31,508 bases of DNA from Verrucomicrobiales bacterium (GCA_021648365.1 JAKISY010000055.1:1-31508); one strand, 5' to 3'. Positions 1-9,160 are shown, counted from the stretch's first letter. The notes: a model not told the origin generated them from the sequence alone. Numbers and translations are program-made.

Positions 1-69
1 AAAATGGTTGAACTACACGTTCTTAGAGCCATAAATAGGCTGAAACTAAAAAAATTAAAAACTTTTGTG

Positions 70-900
70 ATGAAACAAGTATTTGCAATCTTTTGCGCCG
101 TTATCTTAATGCCAGGTTTGAACGCTCATGCTTGGGTGGGTGGACCGTGGTCGAATAATAATGCTCTAGAGAGTGGAGATGATGGGATTTATGAGGCGGT
201 GGCTACGATGAGTAATGGAGTTGGTATGTATCGCTGGGCAGTGAGAAATAATAGTGTAAGCACCGCAGTCAACGCGGGTGGCGGAGCCGGAGCAAATGCG
301 GCAGCTCCTTCTAATGTGATGTTTGGTGGCGGGATATTAGGAGCGTCTTCTTCAAATGTATGGTTTTATCGGGGAATCACCTATTATGGACCTTGTTTTG
401 GAGTAGTAAACTCAGCCATGGGAATAGTAAGTGCAGTAGGGAATGCTTCTACGGATGGAGGTTTAAATCAAGTAGGGTCATCTCTAAATAATGTTCCGCT
501 GACTGGATCTTCTCCAGGTCAAAGAGATAACGTTCCGACTACAAATACTGTGGTAATACCAGGTACCGGTGGAACCCCCCCAATTGTAGTAACCACAGTA
601 ACACCCGCACAGCCTGTGAGCACCCAAAATGTGGGTTATGCAAATTCTTCGTTTTTAGCTAAAATAAAAACAAAGGCTCCAGTAAAAAGGTTTAGTGGAA
701 CAGGAACTATTAATTTTGTGGGTCAAGTAGATAATGTTCAAACCACACTTTCGTTCACTGATACACTTGTTCCTTCAGGAAGTCAGATAACTGAGACTAG
801 GCTTTCCGGCGGAGGTGAGAGTGCAAGTTTTCCTGAACGCGGTCATAAGCGCAGGTTTAAAGTCATAGGTACACAAGTATCTACGCAAGTTTTACCATAA
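70..900 (+). CDS. Secreted Gly/Ser/Thr-rich protein of unknown function
   Basis: The frame is open from base 4, but I place the start at the ATG at 70. From there the protein opens with a classical signal peptide: Lys at residue 2, a hydrophobic core, and a likely cleavage after AHA near residue 19. The mature part begins WVGGPWSNN, followed by a GDDGIYEAVATMSNG stretch. The middle is low-complexity, rich in Gly, Ala, Ser, Thr and Val, and the C-terminus is basic (GHKRRFKV). Total length is 276 aa. No catalytic motif or transmembrane segment beyond the signal is visible. I infer an exported envelope or surface protein. The opening motif looks like a family signature, but I cannot name the family. 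A strong terminator follows directly, so the gene ends its own transcript. Confidence 0.72.
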   Translation: MKQVFAIFCAVILMPGLNAHAWVGGPWSNNNALESGDDGIYEAVATMSNGVGMYRWAVRNNSVSTAVNAGGGAGANAAAPSNVMFGGGILGASSSNVWFYRGITYYGPCFGVVNSAMGIVSAVGNASTDGGLNQVGSSLNNVPLTGSSPGQRDNVPTTNTVVIPGTGGTPPIVVTTVTPAQPVSTQNVGYANSSFLAKIKTKAPVKRFSGTGTINFVGQVDNVQTTLSFTDTLVPSGSQITETRLSGGGESASFPERGHKRRFKVIGTQVSTQVLP

Positions 901-927
901 ACGTGCAAGGTTTAGCCTAAAATTTTT

Positions 928-960
928 AAGCCTAGTGATAAGTTATCACTAGGCTTATTT
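928..960 (+). terminator. Rho-independent terminator
   Basis: A perfect 13-bp inverted repeat (arms 928-940 and 944-956, loop AGT) is followed by a T-rich tract (ATTTTGT). It lies 27 bp after the stop of the secreted-protein gene and before the prepilin-like gene, separating the two transcripts. Confidence 0.85.
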
Positions 961-988
961 TGTATAAAAATTTATATATGGAGCATAT

Positions 989-1525
989 ATGAAACTTAGT
1001 CAGTATAAAAAGCTCATAGTCGCAGGAAGGCAAAGTTTGATAAAAGCATTCACTTTGTTAGAGTTGGTGGTGACAATAACTATTATAGCTGTTTTGGCTA
1101 CTTTAAGTATACCTGGGTTTAAATCTCAAAGGAATAAAGCTGAGACAGTAGTTTGCATGTCACATATGCGAGGTTTGCATGTGGCATTTGACAGTTACAT
1201 GATAGATAAAAATCATTGGCCGCAGATGCCCGAAGCTATTTTTTTATCAGATAATGACTCTGATTTTTGGAGATGGTGGATATTAACCATGACCCCTTAT
1301 GGGGGTGATGAAACTTTTTGGTTATGCCCTTCGGACAAGGTGATGAAAGAATCAAAAGATGAATATAACGGGTCTTATCTGCCAACTAGATTTGATGCCA
1401 AACATCACACACCTTATCGGTGGGCGAATCAACCTTGGCTATTAGAAAGAGGAAATTTGCACAAAAAAGGAGCTCACATATTGATGCTTGATGGTTCTAT
1501 CCACAGCTCCCAAGACGTTTTCTAA
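989..1525 (+). CDS. Prepilin-like protein with H-X9-DG motif
   Basis: This 178-aa protein has a type IV pilin / type II secretion pseudopilin N-terminus. A basic leader of about 20 residues is followed by AFTLLELVVT, with likely cleavage between Ala20 and Phe21, Glu at mature position +5, and one hydrophobic helix (about 24-42). Near the C-terminus, His158 is separated by exactly nine residues from Asp168-Gly169. This matches the H-X9-DG signature of the prepilin-type processing-associated domain of Planctomycetes, Verrucomicrobia and Lentisphaerae. The globular part is rich in Trp and has two Cys. A GGAG ribosome-binding site at 980-983 supports the ATG. No pilus or secretion machinery genes are nearby, so it is an orphan, probably processed by a prepilin peptidase encoded elsewhere. 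Its substrate or assembly is unknown. Confidence 0.85.
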   Translation: MKLSQYKKLIVAGRQSLIKAFTLLELVVTITIIAVLATLSIPGFKSQRNKAETVVCMSHMRGLHVAFDSYMIDKNHWPQMPEAIFLSDNDSDFWRWWILTMTPYGGDETFWLCPSDKVMKESKDEYNGSYLPTRFDAKHHTPYRWANQPWLLERGNLHKKGAHILMLDGSIHSSQDVF

Positions 1526-1551
1526 CGCAATACTTTTTATTTAACACTTGC

Positions 1552-4500
1552 TCACCCCATCCCGTGATGATCTTGCAAAGCTGTCACGCTTACTCCGTGT
1601 TTCTGCACAGACTGAATAGCGCTGATACTGGCTCTGGCGCCACGTAGGGTGGTCGTGATGGGGATGCGGTGGGTGATGGCGCCACTGCGAATGCGAACTT
1701 CATCTTCTCTTGGGACTCGTCCGCTTGGGGTGTTGATGATGAAGGTGATCTCGTCATTTTTGATCATGTCGAGCACGTTGGGCCTTCCTTCGGCGAGCTT
1801 AAAGAGTTTCTGCACTGGGATATCTGCTTCGCTAAGTGCAGCGGCGGTGCCTAAGGTGGAGTAGATGGAAAAACCTGCTTCGACAAAATCTCGAGCGATG
1901 TCAAGGATGCCTGGCTTGTCGCTATCTTTCACACTAACAAAGATGTTGCCTTTCAAAGGTAGGGCGGAGGAAGCTGCCATTTGTGATTTGGCATAGGCGA
2001 TACCGAAGTCCTTGTCGATGCCCATAACTTCGCCGGTGGATTTCATTTCTGGTCCGAGTACGATGTCGATGCCCGGAAACTTGCTGAATGGGAAGACGGC
2101 TTCTTTGACGGAATAATGAGGAGGATGGATTTCTTTAGTGAATCCGATCTCTTGCAAGCTTTCGCCTGCCATGACGCGTGCGGCGTATTTTGCTAACGGT
2201 ATGCCGAGGGCTTTGCTGACAAAGGGCACGGTGCGCGAGGCGCGTGGGTTGACTTCGATGACGTAGAGTTCATTGTCTTTGACAGCGAACTGGATGTTCA
2301 TCAAGCCTTTCACATTTAACTCCTTAGCTAGGGCTTTGGTGGCGGTAGCGATTTGTTCCTTCATCGCTTGATTGATGGAGAAGGGTGGAATGACACAGGC
2401 GCTGTCACCACTGTGGATGCCAGCTTGCTCGATGTGCTCCATGATGGCTCCGATGACGGAGGTTTCTCCATCGGAGATGCAATCGACGTCGATCTCGGTG
2501 GCATCCTGCAGGAAGCGGTCAACGAGCACAGGGCGTTCGGGGCTGACTTCGACGGCGGAGCGCATGTAGTGGCGCAGATCGTCGTCGTTATAAACGATCA
2601 TCATGGCTCGCCCGCCGAGTACAAAAGACGGGCGAACGAGGACTGGGTAGGTGATTCTCTGTGCGACGGCTACGGCTTCGTCTGCACTAGTGGCGGTGCC
2701 GGCTTCGGCTTGTTTGAGTCCCAGCTTGTCGAGTAGGGCGCTGAAGTGTTTACGGTCTTCGGCGAGTTCGATGCTCTCGGGTGAGGTGCCGATGATGTTG
2801 GCGCCATGGCGTTTGAGGTCAGCGGCGAGATTGAGCGGGGTTTGGCCGCCAAATTGTACGATGACTCCCCAACAATCTTCTTGTTCGTAGATGTTGAGTA
2901 CATCCTCAAGGGTGAGGGGTTCGAAGTAGAGTTTGTCGCTGGTATCGTAATCGGTAGATACGGTTTCCGGATTGGAGTTGACCATGATGGTCTCGAAGCC
3001 CTGCTCTTTTAGGGCAAAGGAGGCGTGTACGCAGCAGTAGTCGAACTCGATGCCTTGGCCGATGCGGTTGGGTCCTCCGCCGAGGATCATGACGCGGCGT
3101 TTGTCACTGCCGCGTGCTTCATTTTCATCTCCATAGGTGGAGTAATAGTAGGGGGTGTAGGCCTCGAACTCCGCAGCACAAGTATCGACGAGGCGATAGG
3201 TGGGGATGACTCCAGCAGCTTTGCGTGCGGCGCGAACTTCATCGGCTGTGTGGTTGGTGAGATGTGCGATTTGCGGATCGGAGTAGCCTAGTTTTTTGAC
3301 TGTTTTAAAATCTAGGTCTGTTAAGCTTTTTCCCTTGATGGTATCATCTGCTAGGAAGAGCTGGTGCAATTGATTCAGAAACCAACGGTCAATTTTTGTC
3401 AGTTCAAAAACATCTTCTACACTAAATCCTGCTTCGAAGGCATAACGTAGGTAGAAAATACGGTGTTCGTTGGGCTTGGTGAGTTTAGAGGTGATCTGCT
3501 CTTTGCTCAAGTTTTGCAGGTCTTTGCCATCAGCACCAAAGCCAGAGCGTCCGACTTCTAGTGAGCGCAGGGCTTTTTGCATCGATTCTTTGAAAGTACG
3601 CCCGATTGCCATGGCTTCGCCGACGGCTTTCATTTGAGTGGTGAGGGTGGGATCAGCACCTGGAAATTTCTCAAAGGTGAAGCGTGGTAGTTTAACAACA
3701 CAGTAGTCGATGGTGGGTTCGAAACTGGCTGGGGTTTCGCGAGTGATATCATTGCGGATTTCATCGAGCGTGTATCCGACGGCTAGTTTAGCTGCGATTT
3801 TGGCGATGGGGAATCCTGTGGCTTTGGAGGCGAGAGCTGACGAGCGTGAGACTCGCGGGTTCATCTCGATGACGATCATGCGCCCGGTGTTGGGTTCGAC
3901 TGCAAATTGGATATTGGAGCCTCCTGTTTCCACGCCGATTTCTCGGATGCAGGCGAAGGAGGCGTCGCGCATGATCTGGTATTCGCGGTCAGTGAGTGTC
4001 TGGATCGGGGCGACGGTGATGGAGTCGCCGGTGTGGACTCCCATAGGGTCGAGGTTTTCGATCGAGCAGATGATCACACAGTTGTCATTGCAGTCGCGCA
4101 TGACTTCCATTTCGTACTCTTTCCATCCGAGTAAGGATTCTTCGACCAAAACTTCGCTCACTGGTGAAAGATCGATGCCGCGTGTGACGATTTCTTCAAA
4201 CTCTTCGCGGTTGTAGGCGATGCCTCCGCCAGCTCCGCCAAGGGTGTAGGCGGGGCGTATGACTAGGGGGAGCCTACCAATTTCCTTGGCGATGGCATTG
4301 GCTTCTTCCATGGTATGAGCTACGCCGGAGTGGGGTAGATCAAGACCTATTTTAAGCATGGCATTTTTGAACAGCAGACGATCTTCTCCTTTTTCAATCG
4401 CTTCTGCATTGGCGCCAATGAGTTTGACACCAGATTTTTCTAGAAAGTCTTCACGCACTAGCTCCATGGCGGCGTTGAGGGCGGTTTGACCACCTAGTGT

Positions 4501-4764
4501 AGGCAGTAGAGCATCGGGTTTTTCCACCGCGATGATCTTTTTGATCATTTCTGGGGTGATCGGTTCGATGTAAGTTCGCGCGGCGAACTCGGGATCGGTC
4601 ATGATCGTTGCCGGATTGGAGTTAACTAAGACTACGGTGTAGCCTTCTTCTTGCAGAGCTTTGCAGGCTTGAACTCCTGAGTAGTCGAACTCGCAACCTT
4701 GTCCGATGACAATGGGTCCAGATCCAATGAGCAGTATTTTTTTGATAGATTCGTCGCGTGGCAT
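1552..4764 (-). CDS. carB: Carbamoyl-phosphate synthase large subunit
   Basis: CarB makes carbamoyl phosphate from bicarbonate, ammonia (delivered by CarA from glutamine) and two ATP, feeding pyrimidine and arginine synthesis in the cytoplasm. The two homologous ATP-grasp halves are plain. The first opens with IGSGPIVIGQGCEFDYSG and the second with ILGGGPNRIGQGIEFDYC. Each half carries a GGQT loop (GGQTALN, GGQTPLN) and an ExNPR metal/ATP motif (EMNPRVSRSS, EVNPRASRTV). The C-terminal 140 residues form the MGS-like allosteric domain. The frame stays open to 4794, but MPRDESIKK at 4764 is the typical CarB start and gives 1070 aa, close to the family length. The gene is convergent with the prepilin gene and has no carA beside it. 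Confidence 0.97.
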   Translation of the reverse strand: MPRDESIKKILLIGSGPIVIGQGCEFDYSGVQACKALQEEGYTVVLVNSNPATIMTDPEFAARTYIEPITPEMIKKIIAVEKPDALLPTLGGQTALNAAMELVREDFLEKSGVKLIGANAEAIEKGEDRLLFKNAMLKIGLDLPHSGVAHTMEEANAIAKEIGRLPLVIRPAYTLGGAGGGIAYNREEFEEIVTRGIDLSPVSEVLVEESLLGWKEYEMEVMRDCNDNCVIICSIENLDPMGVHTGDSITVAPIQTLTDREYQIMRDASFACIREIGVETGGSNIQFAVEPNTGRMIVIEMNPRVSRSSALASKATGFPIAKIAAKLAVGYTLDEIRNDITRETPASFEPTIDYCVVKLPRFTFEKFPGADPTLTTQMKAVGEAMAIGRTFKESMQKALRSLEVGRSGFGADGKDLQNLSKEQITSKLTKPNEHRIFYLRYAFEAGFSVEDVFELTKIDRWFLNQLHQLFLADDTIKGKSLTDLDFKTVKKLGYSDPQIAHLTNHTADEVRAARKAAGVIPTYRLVDTCAAEFEAYTPYYYSTYGDENEARGSDKRRVMILGGGPNRIGQGIEFDYCCVHASFALKEQGFETIMVNSNPETVSTDYDTSDKLYFEPLTLEDVLNIYEQEDCWGVIVQFGGQTPLNLAADLKRHGANIIGTSPESIELAEDRKHFSALLDKLGLKQAEAGTATSADEAVAVAQRITYPVLVRPSFVLGGRAMMIVYNDDDLRHYMRSAVEVSPERPVLVDRFLQDATEIDVDCISDGETSVIGAIMEHIEQAGIHSGDSACVIPPFSINQAMKEQIATATKALAKELNVKGLMNIQFAVKDNELYVIEVNPRASRTVPFVSKALGIPLAKYAARVMAGESLQEIGFTKEIHPPHYSVKEAVFPFSKFPGIDIVLGPEMKSTGEVMGIDKDFGIAYAKSQMAASSALPLKGNIFVSVKDSDKPGILDIARDFVEAGFSIYSTLGTAAALSEADIPVQKLFKLAEGRPNVLDMIKNDEITFIINTPSGRVPREDEVRIRSGAITHRIPITTTLRGARASISAIQSVQKHGVSVTALQDHHGMG

Positions 4765-4957
4765 GATACGAAAAACCAAATAGTTAATTCGCACTGCTCA
4801 GTAGCTTTGTAAAGTACGAAGAGAAAGAGAATGAAGGAAAGGTGGTTTTGATGAAAAAACGGATTCTTTATCTTTGCGAAATTCATACGCGACCGTATTC
4901 TTGTAAGCTCTGCTGAAGGGCATCGACCAAGGGCAAACTTCAGCGAAAAGAAAACTG

Positions 4958-5755
4958 ATGGGCAGATTATTTGAAATGCTAGGGTCTATGGTGACTCGTT
5001 TTATTCGTTATCAAGGCGAAGTGGCGCTGCTATTGGTGGAAACGGTGAAGGCGCTTTTTTTGGGTAAGGTGCGCTGGGGTCTGGTGGGGAAGCAAGTGGT
5101 GGCGATTGGTTTTGGCTCGCAGTTGGTGGTGATCGTGACAGGGGCTTTCACAGGGGCTGTTTTTGCGGCGCAGAGTTATTTTAAGTTCAGTGAGTTTGGC
5201 ATGGAGTCGGCGGTGGGTGCGGTGGTATCGATTTCGATGTGTCGTGAGTTGGGCCCTGTGCTGACGGGGTTGATGGTGGCGGGCAGGGTGGGTGCGTCGA
5301 TGGCGGCAGAGATTGGTACGATGAAGGTGACGGAGCAGATTGATGCTTTACGAGCGATGGGGGTTCATCCGATTGACTATTTGGTGGTGCCTCGGACGAT
5401 TGCGATCATGGTGTCGATGCCCTTGTTAGTAGCGGAGGCGATTGGTTTTGGCATGGTGGCTTCACATTTGACCGTAGTAAATGGTTTTGGGGTGCCTGGC
5501 ACTTGGTATGATCATCATGTGGTGGAGCATACCGAGTTGATCGATATATCGATTGGTATGATCAAGGGTTTTGTTTTTAGTGTTGTGATTGTGATGATTT
5601 CTTGTCATGAAGGTCTGACGGCTAAAAACGGGGCGGTGGGAGTAGGAAAGGGAACGACGGCTGCGGTGGTGATTTCATCTTTGGCTCTATTGGTTTTCAA
5701 TTTTTTCCTGACTTTGATTTTGAATTATATGTCGCCGCTAGGCACGAGTGGATAA
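4958..5755 (+). CDS. mlaE: MlaE-family lipid ABC transporter permease
   Basis: This 265-aa inner-membrane permease belongs to the MlaE/YrbE family, which moves phospholipid between inner membrane and periplasm. It contains the family signature region RELGPVLTGLMVAGRVGA followed by AAEIGTMKVTEQIDALRAMG. About five hydrophobic segments are visible, and an amphipathic N-terminal helix precedes the first. It is the first gene of a three-gene operon with the ATPase and the MCE-domain protein, so it should form the membrane part of an MlaFED-like complex. The upstream 193 bp separates it from divergent carB. It holds a short GCTGAAG/CTTCAGC inverted repeat (4912-4918, 4938-4944) and no clear promoter that I can defend. 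MlaB and MlaC genes are not adjacent. Confidence 0.93.
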   Translation: MGRLFEMLGSMVTRFIRYQGEVALLLVETVKALFLGKVRWGLVGKQVVAIGFGSQLVVIVTGAFTGAVFAAQSYFKFSEFGMESAVGAVVSISMCRELGPVLTGLMVAGRVGASMAAEIGTMKVTEQIDALRAMGVHPIDYLVVPRTIAIMVSMPLLVAEAIGFGMVASHLTVVNGFGVPGTWYDHHVVEHTELIDISIGMIKGFVFSVVIVMISCHEGLTAKNGAVGVGKGTTAAVVISSLALLVFNFFLTLILNYMSPLGTSG

Positions 5756-5756
5756 A

Positions 5757-6578
5757 ATGAGTTCGGATTCTTCTACATTTATAGAAACGGAGTCGCTAGA
5801 GACGAAGCGTCCATGTGCGCAGGAGTCGGAGTCCAAGTGTTTTTTTGAAGTAAAGGACTTAAAAAAAGCGATTGGAGGTCAAAAAATTCTTCGGGGAGTG
5901 GATTTGAATATACGTCGTGGCGAAACGATGGTGGTGATCGGTCGCAGCGGAGAAGGCAAAAGTGTGTTTTTGAAACACCTGATAGGTCTGATGAGTCCTG
6001 ATGCAGGTAGTATTAAGGTGGAAGGTCAGGAGTTGGTGGGTTTGAGAGAAAGGCAGATGCGTGATATCAGGCGTAAGGTGGGGATTTTGTTTCAAGATGG
6101 GGCTTTGTTTGATTCGATGACGGTTGCGGAAAACGTGGCGTTTCCTTTGATGGAGATGGGAATCAAAAACCGAGAAGAGTTGTTAGAGAGAGTGGGGCAA
6201 GCTTTGGACAAGGTGGAGTTGGCTGAGCATATGGCAAAGATGCCGATCAATATCTCTGGTGGTATGCGCAAGAGGGTATCACTGGCGCGGGCGATTATTG
6301 GGGAGCCACAGTGTATTCTCTACGATGAGCCGACTTCAGGCCTCGATCCGGTGGTATCTGAAAGTATTGATCGATTGATCTTGCGCATGCAGAAAAATTT
6401 ATGTGTCACTTCATTGGTGGTGACGCATGATATGAACAGTGTGTTTCGCATTGCCGATCGTGTGGCGTATTTGCGTGAGGGAAAAATCCATTTTCTTGGC
6501 ACACCTGAGGAATTACGTGATAGTCAAGATCGCTATGTAAGGAGCTTTGTGGAGGGTAGGCAGGTGGAAGAAGAGTGA
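5757..6578 (+). CDS. mlaF: MlaF-family lipid ABC transporter ATPase
   Basis: This is the cytoplasmic ATPase that should drive the MlaE permease. Numbered from the GTG at 5748, Walker A is GRSGEGKS (about 65-72) and the Q-loop is FQDGALFD. The ABC signature is ISGGMRKRV (about 169-177), Walker B is ILYDEPTSGLD, and the H-loop is VTHDM. The GRSGxGKSV and FQxGALFDSxTVxENV forms are typical of MlaF rather than of general importers. Two starts are possible. A GTG at 5748 overlaps the mlaE stop by 8 bp, and an ATG at 5757 lies one base after the mlaE TAA. I prefer the ATG. Either way translation is coupled to mlaE. About 30 poorly conserved, polar N-terminal residues precede the ATPase domain. Confidence 0.93.
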   Translation: MSSDSSTFIETESLETKRPCAQESESKCFFEVKDLKKAIGGQKILRGVDLNIRRGETMVVIGRSGEGKSVFLKHLIGLMSPDAGSIKVEGQELVGLRERQMRDIRRKVGILFQDGALFDSMTVAENVAFPLMEMGIKNREELLERVGQALDKVELAEHMAKMPINISGGMRKRVSLARAIIGEPQCILYDEPTSGLDPVVSESIDRLILRMQKNLCVTSLVVTHDMNSVFRIADRVAYLREGKIHFLGTPEELRDSQDRYVRSFVEGRQVEEE

Positions 6579-6628
6579 GCGAGAAAGTGTTTTTGACGCG
6601 GAAGCTAAATTAAAAAATAAAGAATCAG

Positions 6629-7669
6629 ATGAGTAATACTTATGATCAAACAGCGATTCGCAAACAGCGCACGGATTTGTGGGTGGGTCTGTTTGTGTTT
6701 TTGGGACTAGCTATCATGGGGGCTTTGGTGGTGCAATTTGGGCGTTTTAGTGATCGAATGAGAGAGACGTATTTTCTTTACGTCACTTATCCAGATGCAG
6801 GAAATATTTTGCGCGGAGCGCCGGTACGGTTGGGTGGCGCCAAAGTGGGAGTGGTTGCTGAGGATCCGCAACTGAATGCCGATTTTATCGGAGTGAAGGT
6901 GACTTTAGAAATTCATCAGGACAAAAAGATCCCAGCGGGTTCGCATTTTGCGATCGCTTCCAGTGGTCTGATGGGAGATCTCTATATACGGATCAAAAGT
7001 CCTGAAGAAGTCACTGGGAAGTACTTCGAACCCAATGCGGAGATCAAGGGTGATTCGACGGCGGGTCTGGATGAGATCCAGGCTGAGGCGGGAGTTTTGT
7101 CGGATCGAGCAAAGTTGATGATGGAGGACATCCGTGAGGCGGTGAAGAGTTTGGATAAGACTTTGAAAAAGATCGATGAAGGCATGTTGAGCGATGAAAA
7201 TTTAGCAAATATTGAGGCTACCTTGGCGGATTTGAAAGAAACGGGGAAAAACTTCAAAAGTGCTAGCGCGAAGTTGGAGCCACTGTTTGATAAAGGGAAA
7301 GAAGCGGTGGAAGAGGCGAAAACAGCGTTTGTCAAAGCGGGCGAGACGATGGATACCGCTAAGGGGGTGATTAAAAAAGCGGAGCCTGCGATGGAGAAAT
7401 TGGAGCCTACCATCAGCGAATTGAAGGAAACTTTAGCGAAGGCTAATAAGGCGATCGATAAGATCACTAAGGGGGATGGCACGGCAGCGGCATTGATTTC
7501 TGACAAGCAGCTGAAAAATGATTTAGAGAGTTTTATTTCAAATCTGAATGAGCACGGGATTCTGCGTTACAAAAACGAAGAGAAAAAGAAAGTGAGTTCA
7601 GCGAAGGAAAAAACAGACTCGGATAGCTCCCGAGGTGGGTTGAAAAAGTGGTTTGGGAGAAAACGTTGA
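6629..7669 (+). CDS. mlaD: MlaD/MCE-domain lipid-transport protein with long helical tail
   Basis: This 346-aa protein has a short cytoplasmic N-terminus and one transmembrane helix (about 19-42). An MCE domain follows (about 46-120: YPDAGNILRGAPVRLGGAKVGVV, then SSGLMGDLYIRI). MCE proteins form hexameric rings that carry lipid across the periplasm and dock on MlaE. After the MCE domain come some 170 residues rich in Lys, Glu and Ala that should be long alpha helices (about 140-310), then a Lys/Ser tail ending in KKWFGRKR. That tail is longer than in the short E. coli MlaD. I infer it extends toward the outer membrane, as needle-like MCE proteins do. It follows mlaF by 50 bp on the same strand. 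The next 265 bp (7670-7934) contain no gene or terminator I can support. Confidence 0.9.
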   Translation: MSNTYDQTAIRKQRTDLWVGLFVFLGLAIMGALVVQFGRFSDRMRETYFLYVTYPDAGNILRGAPVRLGGAKVGVVAEDPQLNADFIGVKVTLEIHQDKKIPAGSHFAIASSGLMGDLYIRIKSPEEVTGKYFEPNAEIKGDSTAGLDEIQAEAGVLSDRAKLMMEDIREAVKSLDKTLKKIDEGMLSDENLANIEATLADLKETGKNFKSASAKLEPLFDKGKEAVEEAKTAFVKAGETMDTAKGVIKKAEPAMEKLEPTISELKETLAKANKAIDKITKGDGTAAALISDKQLKNDLESFISNLNEHGILRYKNEEKKKVSSAKEKTDSDSSRGGLKKWFGRKR

Positions 7670-7934
7670 GGGTGGTTTTTGCTTCTTTGCTGCGCTAGTA
7701 ATTTGCTTTACGCGATACCTTTGTTCATACGAAGGCACGCAGGAGCGAGCCGCTGCATTTTGTAGTTCTCGGAGGGCATCGGTTATTAGAAGCGAGACAA
7801 AATTTAAGCCGTGACCGATTTAGCTTGAATCCGGGGTGATTTCGGTTATCACAAACAGACCGCTATGCCAGGACTATCATCAGTGTTGATGGTTTCTGTA
7901 AAGGGCGGAATTAAGCATTTTATCGATCATCATC

Positions 7935-9101
7935 ATGGATTTTATAGCCTCAAATATCGCAACACTCAGTCCTTCTGTCACTTTAGCTATCACTAGCGAA
8001 GCGAACAAACTCAAAGCTGAAGGGGTGGATGTGTGCAGCTTCGGAGCAGGTGAGCCAGATTTTGATACTCCAGATTTCATTAAAGAAGCTGCGATTCAAG
8101 CTTTGCGTGATGGGAAAACCAAATACACTCCGAGTTCTGGCATCATGGAGCTGCGTGAGGGCATCGCTGAAAAGTTGTTGCTTGAGAATAACTTGGAATA
8201 CAAACCCAAACAGGTGGTGGTCAATTGTGGAGCCAAACATTCCTGTTTTCTTGCGATTCAAGCTTGTTGCGAACCTGGTGATGAAGTGATCATTCCTTCT
8301 CCCTATTGGACCAGTTATCCCGAAATGGTGAAAATCGCTGGTGCTGAGCCTTACGTGGTGCAGACCAAAGCGGCTAATGGCTGGAAATTGACACCGGAAG
8401 AATTTGAGGGTGCGATCAGTGGTCGCACTAAAATGTTGATTCTCAATTCACCCAACAACCCGACGGGCGCCGTTTATAGTCGTGAAGAGTTGGAAGCTCT
8501 TGCGGAAGTGGCTTTGACTGAGGATATTTTGATTCTGTCTGATGAGATTTATGAAAAACTCATCTACAATGAGAAGAAGCATGTGAGCATAGGGTCGATC
8601 AGTGAGGAGATCAAAAAGCTCACCATCACAGTTAATGGTTTCAGTAAGGTGTATTCCATGACGGGCTGGAGAATGGGGTACATTGCTGCTCCTTATGATA
8701 TCGCTAATGCGATCGCTACGATTCAGAGTCATACGACTTCTAATCCGACTTCTTTTGCTCAGTATGGTGCTTTAGCGGCACTCACTGGCGATCAATCTTT
8801 TATCACTGACATGGTCGAAGAGTATGACATGCGCCGCCAGTATATGATGAGTCGCTTGCAGAAAATCAATAACATCACGGTGGTCGAACCTGAGGGGGCG
8901 TTTTATTTCCTCGTAGGCACCGAAGCTCTTGGTCTGACATCAATGAACTTAACCGAAAAATTGCTTAGCCGTTACCAAGTGGCAGCTGTTCCCGGTGAAG
9001 CGTTTGGCTTTGAAGCGTCATTGCGCTTGAGTTACGCTACAGGTTTGGATGTGATCAAAACAGGTCTCGATCGTTTCGAAGAATTTTGTTTGGCACATTA
9101 A
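7935..9101 (+). CDS. aspC: Pyridoxal-phosphate aspartate-type aminotransferase
   Basis: A 388-aa class I/II aminotransferase (fold type I PLP enzyme) most like the subgroup-Ib aspartate aminotransferases, which interconvert aspartate plus 2-oxoglutarate with oxaloacetate plus glutamate. Visible landmarks are GAGEPDFDTP near residue 37, SPNNPTG at 172-178, and SDEIYE at 202-207 with the Asp that contacts the PLP nitrogen. Lys238 in NGFSKVYSMTGWRMGY is the Schiff-base lysine, and LRLSYA near the C-terminus supplies the carboxylate-binding Arg. Substrate specificity (aspartate, prephenate or another amino acid) cannot be decided from sequence alone. The ATG at 7935 has no obvious Shine-Dalgarno. 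The gene stands alone and ends at a strong terminator. Confidence 0.92.
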   Translation: MDFIASNIATLSPSVTLAITSEANKLKAEGVDVCSFGAGEPDFDTPDFIKEAAIQALRDGKTKYTPSSGIMELREGIAEKLLLENNLEYKPKQVVVNCGAKHSCFLAIQACCEPGDEVIIPSPYWTSYPEMVKIAGAEPYVVQTKAANGWKLTPEEFEGAISGRTKMLILNSPNNPTGAVYSREELEALAEVALTEDILILSDEIYEKLIYNEKKHVSIGSISEEIKKLTITVNGFSKVYSMTGWRMGYIAAPYDIANAIATIQSHTTSNPTSFAQYGALAALTGDQSFITDMVEEYDMRRQYMMSRLQKINNITVVEPEGAFYFLVGTEALGLTSMNLTEKLLSRYQVAAVPGEAFGFEASLRLSYATGLDVIKTGLDRFEEFCLAH

Positions 9102-9129
9102 AAATCAATCATCGTTTTAAAGCGTATAG

Positions 9130-9160
9130 AAAAGCTGAACCTTAGGGTTCAGCTTTTTTG
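9130..9160. terminator. Bidirectional rho-independent terminator
   Basis: A 12-bp perfect stem (9130-9141 with 9146-9157, loop TTAG) is flanked by A-rich sequence on the left and a T run on the right, so it can end transcription on both strands. It lies after aspC and overlaps the last codons of the convergent membrane-protein gene. Confidence 0.85.

Noticed and set aside
2353..2736. Long plus-strand open frames opposite carB
   Set aside because: They are antisense shadows of a highly conserved coding sequence and show no protein family features.
4851..4916. 21-codon ORF (MKKRILYLCEIH...) between carB and mlaE with a purine-rich upstream tract
   Set aside because: Too short, with no conserved feature and no link to the next gene; may be chance.
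7670..7934. Possible RNA gene in the mlaD-aspC gap (GTGACCGA / TCGG...TCAC repeat at 7811-7852)
   Set aside because: The pairing is short and bulged. No tRNA or known ncRNA core is present.
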